A stretch of 64,000 nucleotides of DNA from Arcicella sp038230735 (GTDB taxonomy: Bacteria > Bacteroidota > Bacteroidia > Cytophagales > Spirosomataceae), in assembly GCA_038230735.1 (NCBI GenBank), contig JBBRMR010000001.1, positions 115,777-179,776 of the forward strand. Reading direction: 5' to 3'. How positions within the stretch are numbered: position 1 is the first letter of the stretch; every line of letters starts with the position of its first letter. A program made the translations under genes and the position numbers. Shown here piece by piece: positions 1 to 6,677 of the stretch. The notes under the pieces are model-generated. The model was not told the origin of the DNA and ran no database searches. It saw only the letters and a program-made list of their open reading frames with translations.

Positions 1-291
1 AGCCGCAAACTCAATTTCAGAAATAACGGGGATTTTAAGAGAATGTAAATTCTTGATTAGCTCCACTTTATCAGGAATCCCAGGGCTTTTGATAACTTCA
101 TCCGCCGACAAAATTTGACTTTCGGTATGTTGTCCTTCTTCAAAGGGAATATCATTTTGAGCCAAAATCTCTTTGTATTTTTCAGACAGCATACTCTTAT
201 CCGACAAAAAGACCTCAAAGCCTTTTGCCTTAGCCAATAATGCCGCCCCAACGCCACTTTCTCCTCCTCCTAATATGGTTATTTTTTTCAT
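1..291 (-). CDS. murD: MurD, UDP-N-acetylmuramoyl-alanine--D-glutamate ligase (N-terminal part, cut by window edge)
   Basis: The reading frame starts with ATG at 291 and stays open to base 1, giving the first 97 residues. It begins MKKITILGGGESGVGAA, the Rossmann-like UMP-binding start of MurD, followed by LSDK and the VIKSPGIP segment typical of Mur ligase N-terminal domains. The full enzyme adds D-glutamate to UDP-MurNAc-L-Ala in the cytoplasm, in peptidoglycan synthesis. The ATP-binding and C-terminal domains lie outside the window, so catalytic residues cannot be checked. The identification rests on the N-terminal domain only, but its motif order is characteristic. Confidence 0.88.
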   Translation of the reverse strand, partial: MKKITILGGGESGVGAALLAKAKGFEVFLSDKSMLSEKYKEILAQNDIPFEEGQHTESQILSADEVIKSPGIPDKVELIKNLHSLKIPVISEIEFAA

Positions 292-345
292 GGTTTGTTT
301 TTTGTGGTAAGTATTTCAGATTTGCTTAAAACATGAAGGCAATCT

Positions 346-1425
346 CTATTTTAAGCTACTTTTAAGTCCATTAGTTTTCATGGTAGATCTTCCACCTGTT
401 GCTTCCCAAAAATTAAATAGGTCATTATTGCCATCATCTCCTTGCTTACTAAACCATTCAAGGTCGTTATTTACAATTGCCCACTCAGATTCACTCACTG
501 GATTTACACTTACTATTACAGTGAGAACTCTGAATGCTTTTTGAGAATTATTTACATTAGGTAAACGTTCACCATTTACAGCAATAATATCATCAATAGT
601 ATAAGTTTTGACATTATTTGCAAAAAATACGCCCTTCCGTGTTTCATTAAGGGGTAAACTAAGTCCAGAATAAACTTTTAAAGGGGGCACTTCATTTTTA
701 GGAATTAATCCCCAAAGATATAATTCGATTTTTGAATAAGGAACCCTGTTTCGTCCATTAGAAGTAATCCCAAAACCTTCTTCTTTTCCTTTAAATCCTG
801 CTTGATATTTATTAGCAATCCCATCTAAATTTGAAGTAACAAATTCTGGTTTAAATCCTCCTAATTGCCCTCCTGCATCACTGTAACCCCAATGGTCGTA
901 ATGATTAATTTGTTTGCCATTGTTATCCAAAGCATACGTATTCACTATATAAGCTGCACAATGATGAGCTAATTCATGTAAACTCGGTCCTTCTTTAACA
1001 AAAGAAATAGCTGGAAGTGTGATTGTGCCTTTAAGTTTATTTCCTGAACCGAAACTTTCAGAATAATTATAGAACCCACCGCCTGCCCCTGTAATACTGT
1101 TATTTATTGGATTAAATAATCCCGCATAATTAGTAGTACTTGGCATTTGGGGATTATTTAGAACCATAAAAACAAAATCAAAATCATCGTTAAATTTTTT
1201 ACAAACTGTTGCAGTTAGTTTTGTAACGTCTCCCTTATCATTATTCCAAAATTCTAATTCACCAGAAGATATTCTATACTCTACTGCCATATCAGATTGA
1301 TGCAAAAAAACATTATCTCCTAAAGATTTCAAGTAGGGCTTTTCTTCAATTACAAGAATACTATTCTCCTTACAATTTGTGAAGTACAGAAACATCACAA
1401 ACAAAATTAAGTATGTCTTTTTCAT
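346..1425 (-). CDS. Lipoprotein with HExxH motif, putative zinc metallopeptidase
   Basis: This is a 359-residue protein. Its N-terminus is a lipoprotein signal with lipobox FTNC, putting the acylated Cys at residue 18. The centre carries HELAHH at 150-155 (an HExxH zinc motif) followed by His at 175 and 178 in NHYDHWG, which could give a third ligand. The preceding stretch is rich in Gly, Asn and Ser. I do not recognise a named peptidase family. Peptidase or matrix-protein function is inferred from the HExxH motif and the lipid anchor. It stands alone: murD follows 54 bases downstream on the same strand, and the upstream gap contains a repeat hairpin. Confidence 0.65.
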   Translation of the reverse strand: MKKTYLILFVMFLYFTNCKENSILVIEEKPYLKSLGDNVFLHQSDMAVEYRISSGELEFWNNDKGDVTKLTATVCKKFNDDFDFVFMVLNNPQMPSTTNYAGLFNPINNSITGAGGGFYNYSESFGSGNKLKGTITLPAISFVKEGPSLHELAHHCAAYIVNTYALDNNGKQINHYDHWGYSDAGGQLGGFKPEFVTSNLDGIANKYQAGFKGKEEGFGITSNGRNRVPYSKIELYLWGLIPKNEVPPLKVYSGLSLPLNETRKGVFFANNVKTYTIDDIIAVNGERLPNVNNSQKAFRVLTVIVSVNPVSESEWAIVNNDLEWFSKQGDDGNNDLFNFWEATGGRSTMKTNGLKSSLK

Positions 1426-1520
1426 TATAATTTACAGTTTAGATTTTTTGATATGATGCCGTTGAGTAGTCTTCATAATTTGGAGACATTATAGAAACGA
1501 GCTTGTTAATTCGTTATTTC

Positions 1521-1595
1521 CCCAACAAAAGTAAACTCAAAAAGCCAGTTTTACTGAGTTGTACTAAGTAAAACTGGCTTTTTGAGTTTTGTGGG
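1521..1595. repeat. Palindromic hairpin repeat, copy A (downstream flank of DUF1016 gene)
   Basis: The core arms read AAACTCAAAAAGCCAGTTTTA and its complement. The stem continues inward as TTACTGAGT / ACTAAGTAA with one mismatch, leaving a three-base loop. A three-base insertion offsets the outer arms. Nearly the same sequence recurs at 2670-2742 in the same orientation. It starts 8 bases past the DUF1016 stop codon, so it can act as that gene's terminator. Confidence 0.85.
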
Positions 1596-1603
1596 CGTAA
1601 GAT

Positions 1604-2638
1604 TCAAATATTATCAATGTTCATCTTCGCAATTTCAACTGCACGATGTAATTTATCAGCAAACCATTCTTTTGAGGGTAATTCCGTCAGGTATTGAGCC
1701 ACTTTTATTTCTTTTTCATCCAGCATCAATAGTTCAATGTGTTCGGTATTTCCTTCACTACAAAGCAAAAGCCCAATCGGTTTTTCTTCGCCTTTTTGAA
1801 TTTCGTATCTTTCCAACCACTTCAAATATAACTCCATTTGAGCTTTATGTTTTGGTTTGAATTTCCCAATTTTCAAATCAATCGCCACTAATCTGCGGAG
1901 TTTTCGATGATAAAAAAGTAGGTCTAAATGATAATCTATGGCATCCACACTAATACGTTTCTGACGTTCCACAAACGCAAAACCATTACCCAATTCTTGA
2001 ATAAACTCTTGTATATGGCTAATTAAGGCATTTTCTAAGTCTTCTTCTGAATACGACCTTTGCAAATTCAAGAAATCAAGTACATAACTTTTCTTGAAAA
2101 ATAAGTCAGGATTTATCGTATCTTCCGTGGTCAATTCTTGCAAAGCCTGTTCGATTTGCTCGGTTGGTTCTTGTGCGATGGCAGTACGTTCAAAAAGCAT
2201 TTTATCCATCTGGTCAGCAAGTGTTCGAGTATTCCAACGTTGGCTGATTGCCATTTCCAAATAAAATTGCCTTTTGATAGGGTTCTCTTCGTAAGCAATC
2301 GTTTTGATATGTGTCCAACTCAATTGTCTCCGTACTGCGTAGATAATTTGCTCTTCCTCAATTGTCTCCGCACTGCGGAGACAATGTCTGAGATGCTTAT
2401 CGCTCCAACCACTTCCAAAATTAAGCGTTAGCATTTCCGATAATTTGATAATTATCTGTTTGCCATAAGTCGCACGATTACCTTGAAGTACAAATTGGTG
2501 AACTGATTTACCAACTTTCCAGTATAGCATCGTTAATTCAGTATTGGCAGTTATCGCTACTTTTATTTTAGCTTGTTTAATAAGCTCGGCAATACTTCCA
2601 TACAGCGTTTGTAAATCTTGCTGAATTTCAACTTCCAT
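1604..2638 (-). CDS. PDDEXK nuclease domain protein, YhcG/DUF1016 family
   Basis: This 344-residue protein has the two-part YhcG layout. A helical DUF1016 N-terminal domain (about 10-170, with LYWKVGKSV and YGKQIIIKLSEML) is followed by a PD-(D/E)XK nuclease fold (about 180-330). The nuclease core shows D239 in YHLDLLFYH, D254-L-K256, and Q267 in the following helix, so the catalytic site looks intact. Family members are often found as singletons in variable genome regions, sometimes beside restriction-modification or toxin genes, and several are suspected of DNA processing or defence. No partner gene is adjacent. The gene sits alone between two copies of one palindromic repeat, which suggests it arrived or moved as a unit. 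Confidence 0.85.
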   Translation of the reverse strand: MEVEIQQDLQTLYGSIAELIKQAKIKVAITANTELTMLYWKVGKSVHQFVLQGNRATYGKQIIIKLSEMLTLNFGSGWSDKHLRHCLRSAETIEEEQIIYAVRRQLSWTHIKTIAYEENPIKRQFYLEMAISQRWNTRTLADQMDKMLFERTAIAQEPTEQIEQALQELTTEDTINPDLFFKKSYVLDFLNLQRSYSEEDLENALISHIQEFIQELGNGFAFVERQKRISVDAIDYHLDLLFYHRKLRRLVAIDLKIGKFKPKHKAQMELYLKWLERYEIQKGEEKPIGLLLCSEGNTEHIELLMLDEKEIKVAQYLTELPSKEWFADKLHRAVEIAKMNIDNI

Positions 2639-2669
2639 AATTTAGTGTTTGATTGTCAAGTTAAGACAT

Positions 2670-2742
2670 CCACAAAAGTAAACTCAAAAAGCCAATTTTA
2701 CTGAGTTGAGCTAAGTAAAACTGGCTTTTTGAGTTTTGTGGG
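2670..2742. repeat. Palindromic hairpin repeat, copy B (upstream flank of DUF1016 gene)
   Basis: This is a second copy of the 1521-1595 element in the same orientation, with only a few substitutions (for example CCAATTTTA for CCAGTTTTA in the left arm). It lies between the nadA stop and the DUF1016 start, so it probably also terminates nadA. Together the copies form direct repeats about 1.15 kb apart. Confidence 0.85.
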
Positions 2743-2760
2743 TATGCGACTAATTTTAAA

Positions 2761-3750
2761 CTACTTACTAATCTCCAACATCGCCTTCAAAGCTTTCAAC
2801 GCTGGCACACGCACTTCTTCGGGTACTTGAATTTCGGGTAATTCATAAAACATGGCATTGTATAATTTCTCCATCGTATTCATCTTCATATACGGACACT
2901 CGGCACAGGCACAGGAGTTTTTTTCATTAGCAGGAGCTGGAATTAATTTTTTATTGGGAACTGATTCTTTCATTTTATGCAAAATCCCTGCTTCAGTAGC
3001 CACAATAAATTCTTGACAGTCGGAGGTTTTGACGAAATTTAAAAGAGCAGTTGTCGAACCCACAAAATCGGCTTGCGATAATATTATTTCCTTACATTCA
3101 GGATGAGCAATCAACAAGGCATTTGGGTTTTCTTCCCTGACAATACGGAGTTTTTCTAGGGAAATATCAATATGCACCATGCAAGCACCTTCCCACAAAA
3201 TCAAATCACGACCCGTTTTTTTAGCCACGTATCGCCCTAAATTTTCATCGGGAGCAAAGATAATTTGCTTGTCCGCAGGGATAGATTCCACCACTTTCAC
3301 AGCATTGGAAGACGTACAAATCATATCCGTCATTGCCTTAATATCGGCAGTACAATTGATATAACTAACCACGACAGCATCGGGATATTTTGCCTTGAAA
3401 GCCGCAAATTCTTCCTTCGGGGCGGCATCAGCCAAAGAACAACCCGAATTCAAATCTGGCAAAACTACCTTTTTGTTGGGGTTCAAAATTTTGGCCGTTT
3501 CAGCCATAAAATGCACGCCGCAGAAAACAATCATACTGGCATCAGTTTTCTCGGCGGCTTGAGCCAATCCGAGGCTATCGCCCAAGTAATCGGCAATGTC
3601 TTGAATCTCGGCATCCACGTAATAATGAGCCAAAATAACGGCATTTTTTTCTTTCTTCAATTTCAAGATTTGCTCTTTCAAATCGCCTCCCTTGAAAGGA
3701 ACGGAACGGCTCACATAGCCCACTCGTTGTGATTCTTCTAATAAATTCAT
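2761..3750 (-). CDS. nadA: Quinolinate synthase NadA
   Basis: NadA condenses iminoaspartate with dihydroxyacetone phosphate to quinolinate in de novo NAD synthesis, using a [4Fe-4S] cluster in the cytoplasm. The three cluster cysteines are visible in their family motifs: C77 in CGVHFMAET, C190 in WEGACMVH and C285 in CAECPYMKMN. The length of 329 residues is normal. It lies 98 bases downstream of nadC on the same strand, so the two consecutive steps of the pathway are probably co-transcribed. No nadB is in the window. An inverted repeat lies in the nadC-nadA spacer. Confidence 0.96.
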   Translation of the reverse strand: MNLLEESQRVGYVSRSVPFKGGDLKEQILKLKKEKNAVILAHYYVDAEIQDIADYLGDSLGLAQAAEKTDASMIVFCGVHFMAETAKILNPNKKVVLPDLNSGCSLADAAPKEEFAAFKAKYPDAVVVSYINCTADIKAMTDMICTSSNAVKVVESIPADKQIIFAPDENLGRYVAKKTGRDLILWEGACMVHIDISLEKLRIVREENPNALLIAHPECKEIILSQADFVGSTTALLNFVKTSDCQEFIVATEAGILHKMKESVPNKKLIPAPANEKNSCACAECPYMKMNTMEKLYNAMFYELPEIQVPEEVRVPALKALKAMLEISK

Positions 3751-3766
3751 TGTTATTGTTTTTGAT

Positions 3767-3840
3767 GGAACACGGATCTAACGGATTATACACGGATTTA
3801 TAAAAAAACATCCGTGTCTAATCCGTTAAATCCGTGTTCC
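3767..3840. repeat. Inverted repeat of the 'cacggat' type in nadC-nadA spacer
   Basis: Two arms of about 31 bases (3767-3797 and 3810-3840) are complementary with two mismatches around a 12-base AT-rich loop. Each arm contains several CACGGAT or ACGGATT words. It fills most of the spacer inside a probable operon, so it is more likely an interspersed repeat or an RNA-processing hairpin than a full terminator. Confidence 0.8.
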
Positions 3841-3848
3841 ATAAACCC

Positions 3849-4703
3849 CTAATACGCTTTTAAACTCAAATCTAAACTATTCACATGGTGCGTCAAAGCT
3901 CCGCATGAAATATAATCTACGCCACACTCGGCGTATTCACGAATCGTAGTTTCGTTGATACCGCCTGATGCTTCGGTCATGAATTTTCCGTCAATTATCT
4001 TCACGGCTTCACGGAGGTTTTCAAAGCTAAAATTATCCAACATAATGCGATGAACTTGCCCAATTTCCAACACCTGACGTAATTCATCAAGATTACGAAC
4101 CTCAATTTCTATCTGCAAATCACGCCCTGTGGTTTTTAAATAATCAAGTGCTTGATTGATGGCGTTATGTATTCCGCCCGCATAGTCCACGTGATTATCT
4201 TTTATCAAAATCATATCGAACAAAGCGTAACGGTGATTGACGGCTCCCCCTATTTTACACGCCCATTTTTCGCATAAACGGAAATTGGGTGTGGTCTTGC
4301 GGGTATCTAAAAGTTTGGTATTTGTGCCTTCCAAAAGTTTCACCATCGAAGCCGTGTAAGTGGCAATGCCCGACATTCTTTGCATACAATTCAAAACCAA
4401 TCGCTCGGCTTTGAGGATGGACTGCGACGAACCCGCCACCGTCAGCACAATTTCGCCTTTGGAGATGGATGCTCCGTCTTGCAAAATGGTTTCTACCTGC
4501 AAATTAGCATCCACTTCGGCAAAAATCATTTTGGCAATTTCGACTCCCGCCAAAATCCCCGTATCCTTCACCAAAAGCCTCGCCCGACCTGTGGCAGTGC
4601 TTGGAATGGTGGATAATGAAGTATGGTCGCCATCACCAACGTCTTCGGCAAGGGCAGTTTGGATGAAGTTTTTTATGTATGTTGGTTCTAAGTAATTGAA
4701 CAT
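3849..4703 (-). CDS. nadC: Nicotinate-nucleotide pyrophosphorylase (carboxylating) NadC
   Basis: NadC converts quinolinate and PRPP to nicotinate mononucleotide with loss of CO2, the step after NadA. The 284-residue protein shows the family motifs in order: ERLVLNCMQRMSGIAT, then LDTRKTTPNFR, KIGGAVNHR and ILIKDNH, then EIEVRN and the C-terminal EASGGI. These carry the basic residues that bind quinolinate and PRPP. It begins 18 bases after the stop of an LRR lipoprotein gene and precedes nadA, so all three may share a transcript. Confidence 0.96.
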   Translation of the reverse strand: MFNYLEPTYIKNFIQTALAEDVGDGDHTSLSTIPSTATGRARLLVKDTGILAGVEIAKMIFAEVDANLQVETILQDGASISKGEIVLTVAGSSQSILKAERLVLNCMQRMSGIATYTASMVKLLEGTNTKLLDTRKTTPNFRLCEKWACKIGGAVNHRYALFDMILIKDNHVDYAGGIHNAINQALDYLKTTGRDLQIEIEVRNLDELRQVLEIGQVHRIMLDNFSFENLREAVKIIDGKFMTEASGGINETTIREYAECGVDYISCGALTHHVNSLDLSLKAY

Positions 4704-4721
4704 TTTGAATTTTGGTTTTGA

Positions 4722-5651
4722 TTAAGGGCATACTTTGTAGGTGGTGTTGGGGTCTTTATACCAATCAAACTTTATTTGATTTAAACTATTTACACAAATA
4801 GACTGGATACTATTTTTATCGCAATAAAAACTTTTCAAACCAATATTTTTACCAACATCAAGACTTAGTAATTTGTTATTTGAACAATTGAAATTAACCA
4901 ATAAAGGACTACTACCTACATCTAAACCAATCAAATTGTTGTAGTAACAATGAAACCACTTTAAGTAGATATTTTTGCTGATGTTTAAATTAGTCAAATT
5001 ATTGTTATTACATCCAAACGTTTCAAGTAAAATGTTCCTACGAATATCTAAATTTACTAATTGATTTGAAGCACAAGATAATATTTTTAAATTTTCATTA
5101 TTGCTTAAATCTAAGCTTGATATTTGATTTTCTGAACAAATTAATCCTGTTAATTGTGGGTTTTTACTGATGTCTAAACGAGTAAGTTGATTATCGCTAC
5201 AATCTAAAAATTGAAGGTTAGAATTTTTACTCACGTCTATGCCTGTCAAGTTATTACCATTACAGACTAAGGCTTTCAAAGCGACATTTTTTGAAATGTT
5301 TAAACCTGTTACGTTCGCATTACTGATGTTAAGACTTTCTAAATTCGTAAATGCTTCTATTCCTGTTAAATCATTAATACTACCATATCCTTTTGTAGAA
5401 AAATAATCCAAAGAAGTTACTCTAATGACATTTGCTCTCAGCACTTTTCCATCTTGAATATCATCAATTTTTGACTTTATTAATGCTTTTTCAAAATTTA
5501 CATCTGGAATTGTTACAAATTCCGATTCTGGGTTAATTTCTGTCGATTTACAAGCCCCAAAAAATATAAAAATTATACCAAGAAGTGCGAAAGCGAATTT
5601 TTTGAATCTCTTAGATTTTGAAATTCTAACAGTAAAAAGGTGATTGTTCAT
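4722..5651 (-). CDS. Leucine-rich repeat lipoprotein
   Basis: This 309-residue protein has a basic N-terminus, a hydrophobic segment and lipobox FGAC with Cys at residue 34. From about residue 70 to 300 it is a run of repeats of about 21 residues, with the pattern L-x-x-L-x-C/V-x-x-N-x-L-x-x-L-D-I-S-K-N. This is the Cys/Asn-ladder LRR type common in Bacteroidota surface proteins. It ends near NTTYKVCP. The solenoid probably binds protein or polysaccharide at the cell surface, and the ligand is unknown. It precedes nadC by 18 bases, an unexplained pairing. A candidate -7 element lies 33 bases upstream of the ATG. Confidence 0.85.
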   Translation of the reverse strand: MNNHLFTVRISKSKRFKKFAFALLGIIFIFFGACKSTEINPESEFVTIPDVNFEKALIKSKIDDIQDGKVLRANVIRVTSLDYFSTKGYGSINDLTGIEAFTNLESLNISNANVTGLNISKNVALKALVCNGNNLTGIDVSKNSNLQFLDCSDNQLTRLDISKNPQLTGLICSENQISSLDLSNNENLKILSCASNQLVNLDIRRNILLETFGCNNNNLTNLNISKNIYLKWFHCYYNNLIGLDVGSSPLLVNFNCSNNKLLSLDVGKNIGLKSFYCDKNSIQSICVNSLNQIKFDWYKDPNTTYKVCP

Positions 5652-5683
5652 AGAGAGTTATGTTTGAATAAGTTGAATTTTTA

Positions 5684-5691
5684 CAAAGATA
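5684..5691 (-). promoter_or_regulatory. Candidate -7 box for the LRR lipoprotein
   Basis: On the minus strand this reads TATCTTTG, a full match to the Bacteroidota -7 consensus TAnnTTTG, 33 bases before the ATG at 5651. No clear TTTG -33 element was found at the expected distance. Confidence 0.45.
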
Positions 5692-5719
5692 TAGTTTGAG
5701 TCATAAAGTTGAATGTAAA

Positions 5720-5771
5720 GACAAAAAAAGAGGTATCATTCTTCGGGGATAATGATACCTCTTTTTTTGTC
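5720..5771. terminator. Intrinsic terminator hairpin
   Basis: GACAAAAAAAGAGGTATCATT (5720-5740) pairs perfectly with the arm at 5751-5771 across a GC-rich ten-base loop. The A/T tracts on both sides make it suitable for termination in either direction. It lies directly after the small minus-strand ORF at 5800-5958. Confidence 0.85.
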
Positions 5772-5799
5772 TTCACTTTTCCCATGATTCTAAAAGATT

Positions 5800-5958
5800 T
5801 TATGCCCTCTTTATATTTTTATAAAAAAGGCTAAGGTCTGTTTTTGATAACAATTCGTTCATTTTTTTTAGTTTATCTTGTACAGCCTCTTCCTCTGTTG
5901 CATATCTGGTTACAGATTTAACAGGTTTTTGTGATAATGTTTTTTCTACTATTTCCAT
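5800..5958 (-). CDS. Small hypothetical protein, 52 residues
   Basis: The ATG at 5958 gives MEIVEKTLSQKPVKSVTRYA and onward to NIKRA. A TTG start at 5982 would add eight residues, but the ATG is the better choice. The protein is hydrophilic and basic, with an acidic helix-like middle (TEEEAVQDKLKKMNELL), and has no signal or membrane segment. I recognise no family. A strong terminator 29 bases downstream and its own gap of more than 100 bases upstream support a separate transcript, but a 52-residue ORF could be chance. Confidence 0.45.
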   Translation of the reverse strand: MEIVEKTLSQKPVKSVTRYATEEEAVQDKLKKMNELLSKTDLSLFYKNIKRA

Positions 5959-6048
5959 GATTTTAAAAGATTTGTTCCTCAAAAATAAGAATTGTTAAGG
6001 AATAATTCATGGTATTTGAAAGATAGTTCATAGAATTTTGGCACATAA

Positions 6049-6081
6049 TTTGGCATAATACTCAAAAAGGTACTACTTTTG
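6049..6081 (+). promoter_or_regulatory. Bacteroidota-type promoter TTTG-N21-TACTTTTG
   Basis: TTTG at 6049-6052 and TACTTTTG at 6074-6081 match the -33 and TAnnTTTG -7 consensus with 21 bases between them. The start of transcription would fall close to 6088, only a few bases before the ATG at 6091. This would make the message nearly leaderless. Confidence 0.6.
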
Positions 6082-6090
6082 TCATTCAAA

Positions 6091-6453
6091 ATGCAAAAAT
6101 CAACCCACATAGCTCGTTTGTTTAGCGTCTTTATGATGTCGCTGATGCTGATGTTTACTGTTTTCGGTAAAACATTCTCGGCTTCGCAAATGCGTGTACA
6201 GGCGATTCAAAAGGCAAAAACGGAACAATCTGGACAATCAAAAGAGTCTAATCAATGTTCGGTTTCTGAGCTTTCGGTGATGCAGGTTTCTGCCCCCGTA
6301 ACGATTGATTTTGCCCAAGATTTTATTTTTATACCCCAAGTGTTTTCGTTTTTGAGTCCTAAAAAAAATACTCAAATCTCCCAAAAACTATCATTTCGTC
6401 TTCCTCATCTCGAAATCCTTTTCGAGCATTTTATCGTTACCAACGCCCCTTGA
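6091..6453 (+). CDS. Small exported protein of unknown function
   Basis: The ATG at 6091 gives 120 residues. The upstream TTG at 6079 lies inside the -7 promoter box and is unlikely to be used. Residues 1-32 form a signal peptide with a Met-rich hydrophobic core (MMSLMLMFTVFGKTFSAS). The mature part is polar (KAKTEQSGQSKESNQ), followed by a more hydrophobic C-terminus with FIFIPQVFSFL. No family is recognised. It precedes secDF by 224 bases, a gap holding an inverted repeat, so co-transcription is uncertain. Confidence 0.6.
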   Translation: MQKSTHIARLFSVFMMSLMLMFTVFGKTFSASQMRVQAIQKAKTEQSGQSKESNQCSVSELSVMQVSAPVTIDFAQDFIFIPQVFSFLSPKKNTQISQKLSFRLPHLEILFEHFIVTNAP

Positions 6454-6468
6454 TTCTTTTCAATTTTG

Positions 6469-6660
6469 AATGATTGAATGAGTGAATGATAGAATAACTA
6501 CGTGTCTATTCTATATCAATTGCTTCCATCATTTTATCTGGCTAAAATTATCTTAAAATTTACTATTCACTTTATATTAAACTTGTATGGTGATATGAAA
6601 TGAATGAATCTGAAATGGTAGTATTATTCTATCATTCACTCATTCTATCATTCTATCATT
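6469..6660. repeat. Long-loop inverted repeat between 6091 gene and secDF
   Basis: The left arm at 6469-6496 consists of ATGA/GAATGA words (AATGATTGAATGAGTGAATG and onward). It is matched by a reverse-complement arm at 6625-6660 containing TCATTCACTCATTCTATCATT. The right arm has an extra unit. The roughly 130-base interior is AT-rich with no ORF. Confidence 0.65.
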
Positions 6661-6677
6661 AGCAAAAACCAAAAACC

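Noticed and set aside
3265..3732. 155-codon open frame on the plus strand opposite nadA
   Set aside because: It lies wholly antisense to a well-supported enzyme gene, and its product has no recognisable domain. It is a frame shadow.
4704..4721. Riboswitch or NadR-type control upstream of nadC
   Set aside because: Only 18 bases separate nadC from the preceding gene, too few for a riboswitch, and no operator-like palindrome is present.
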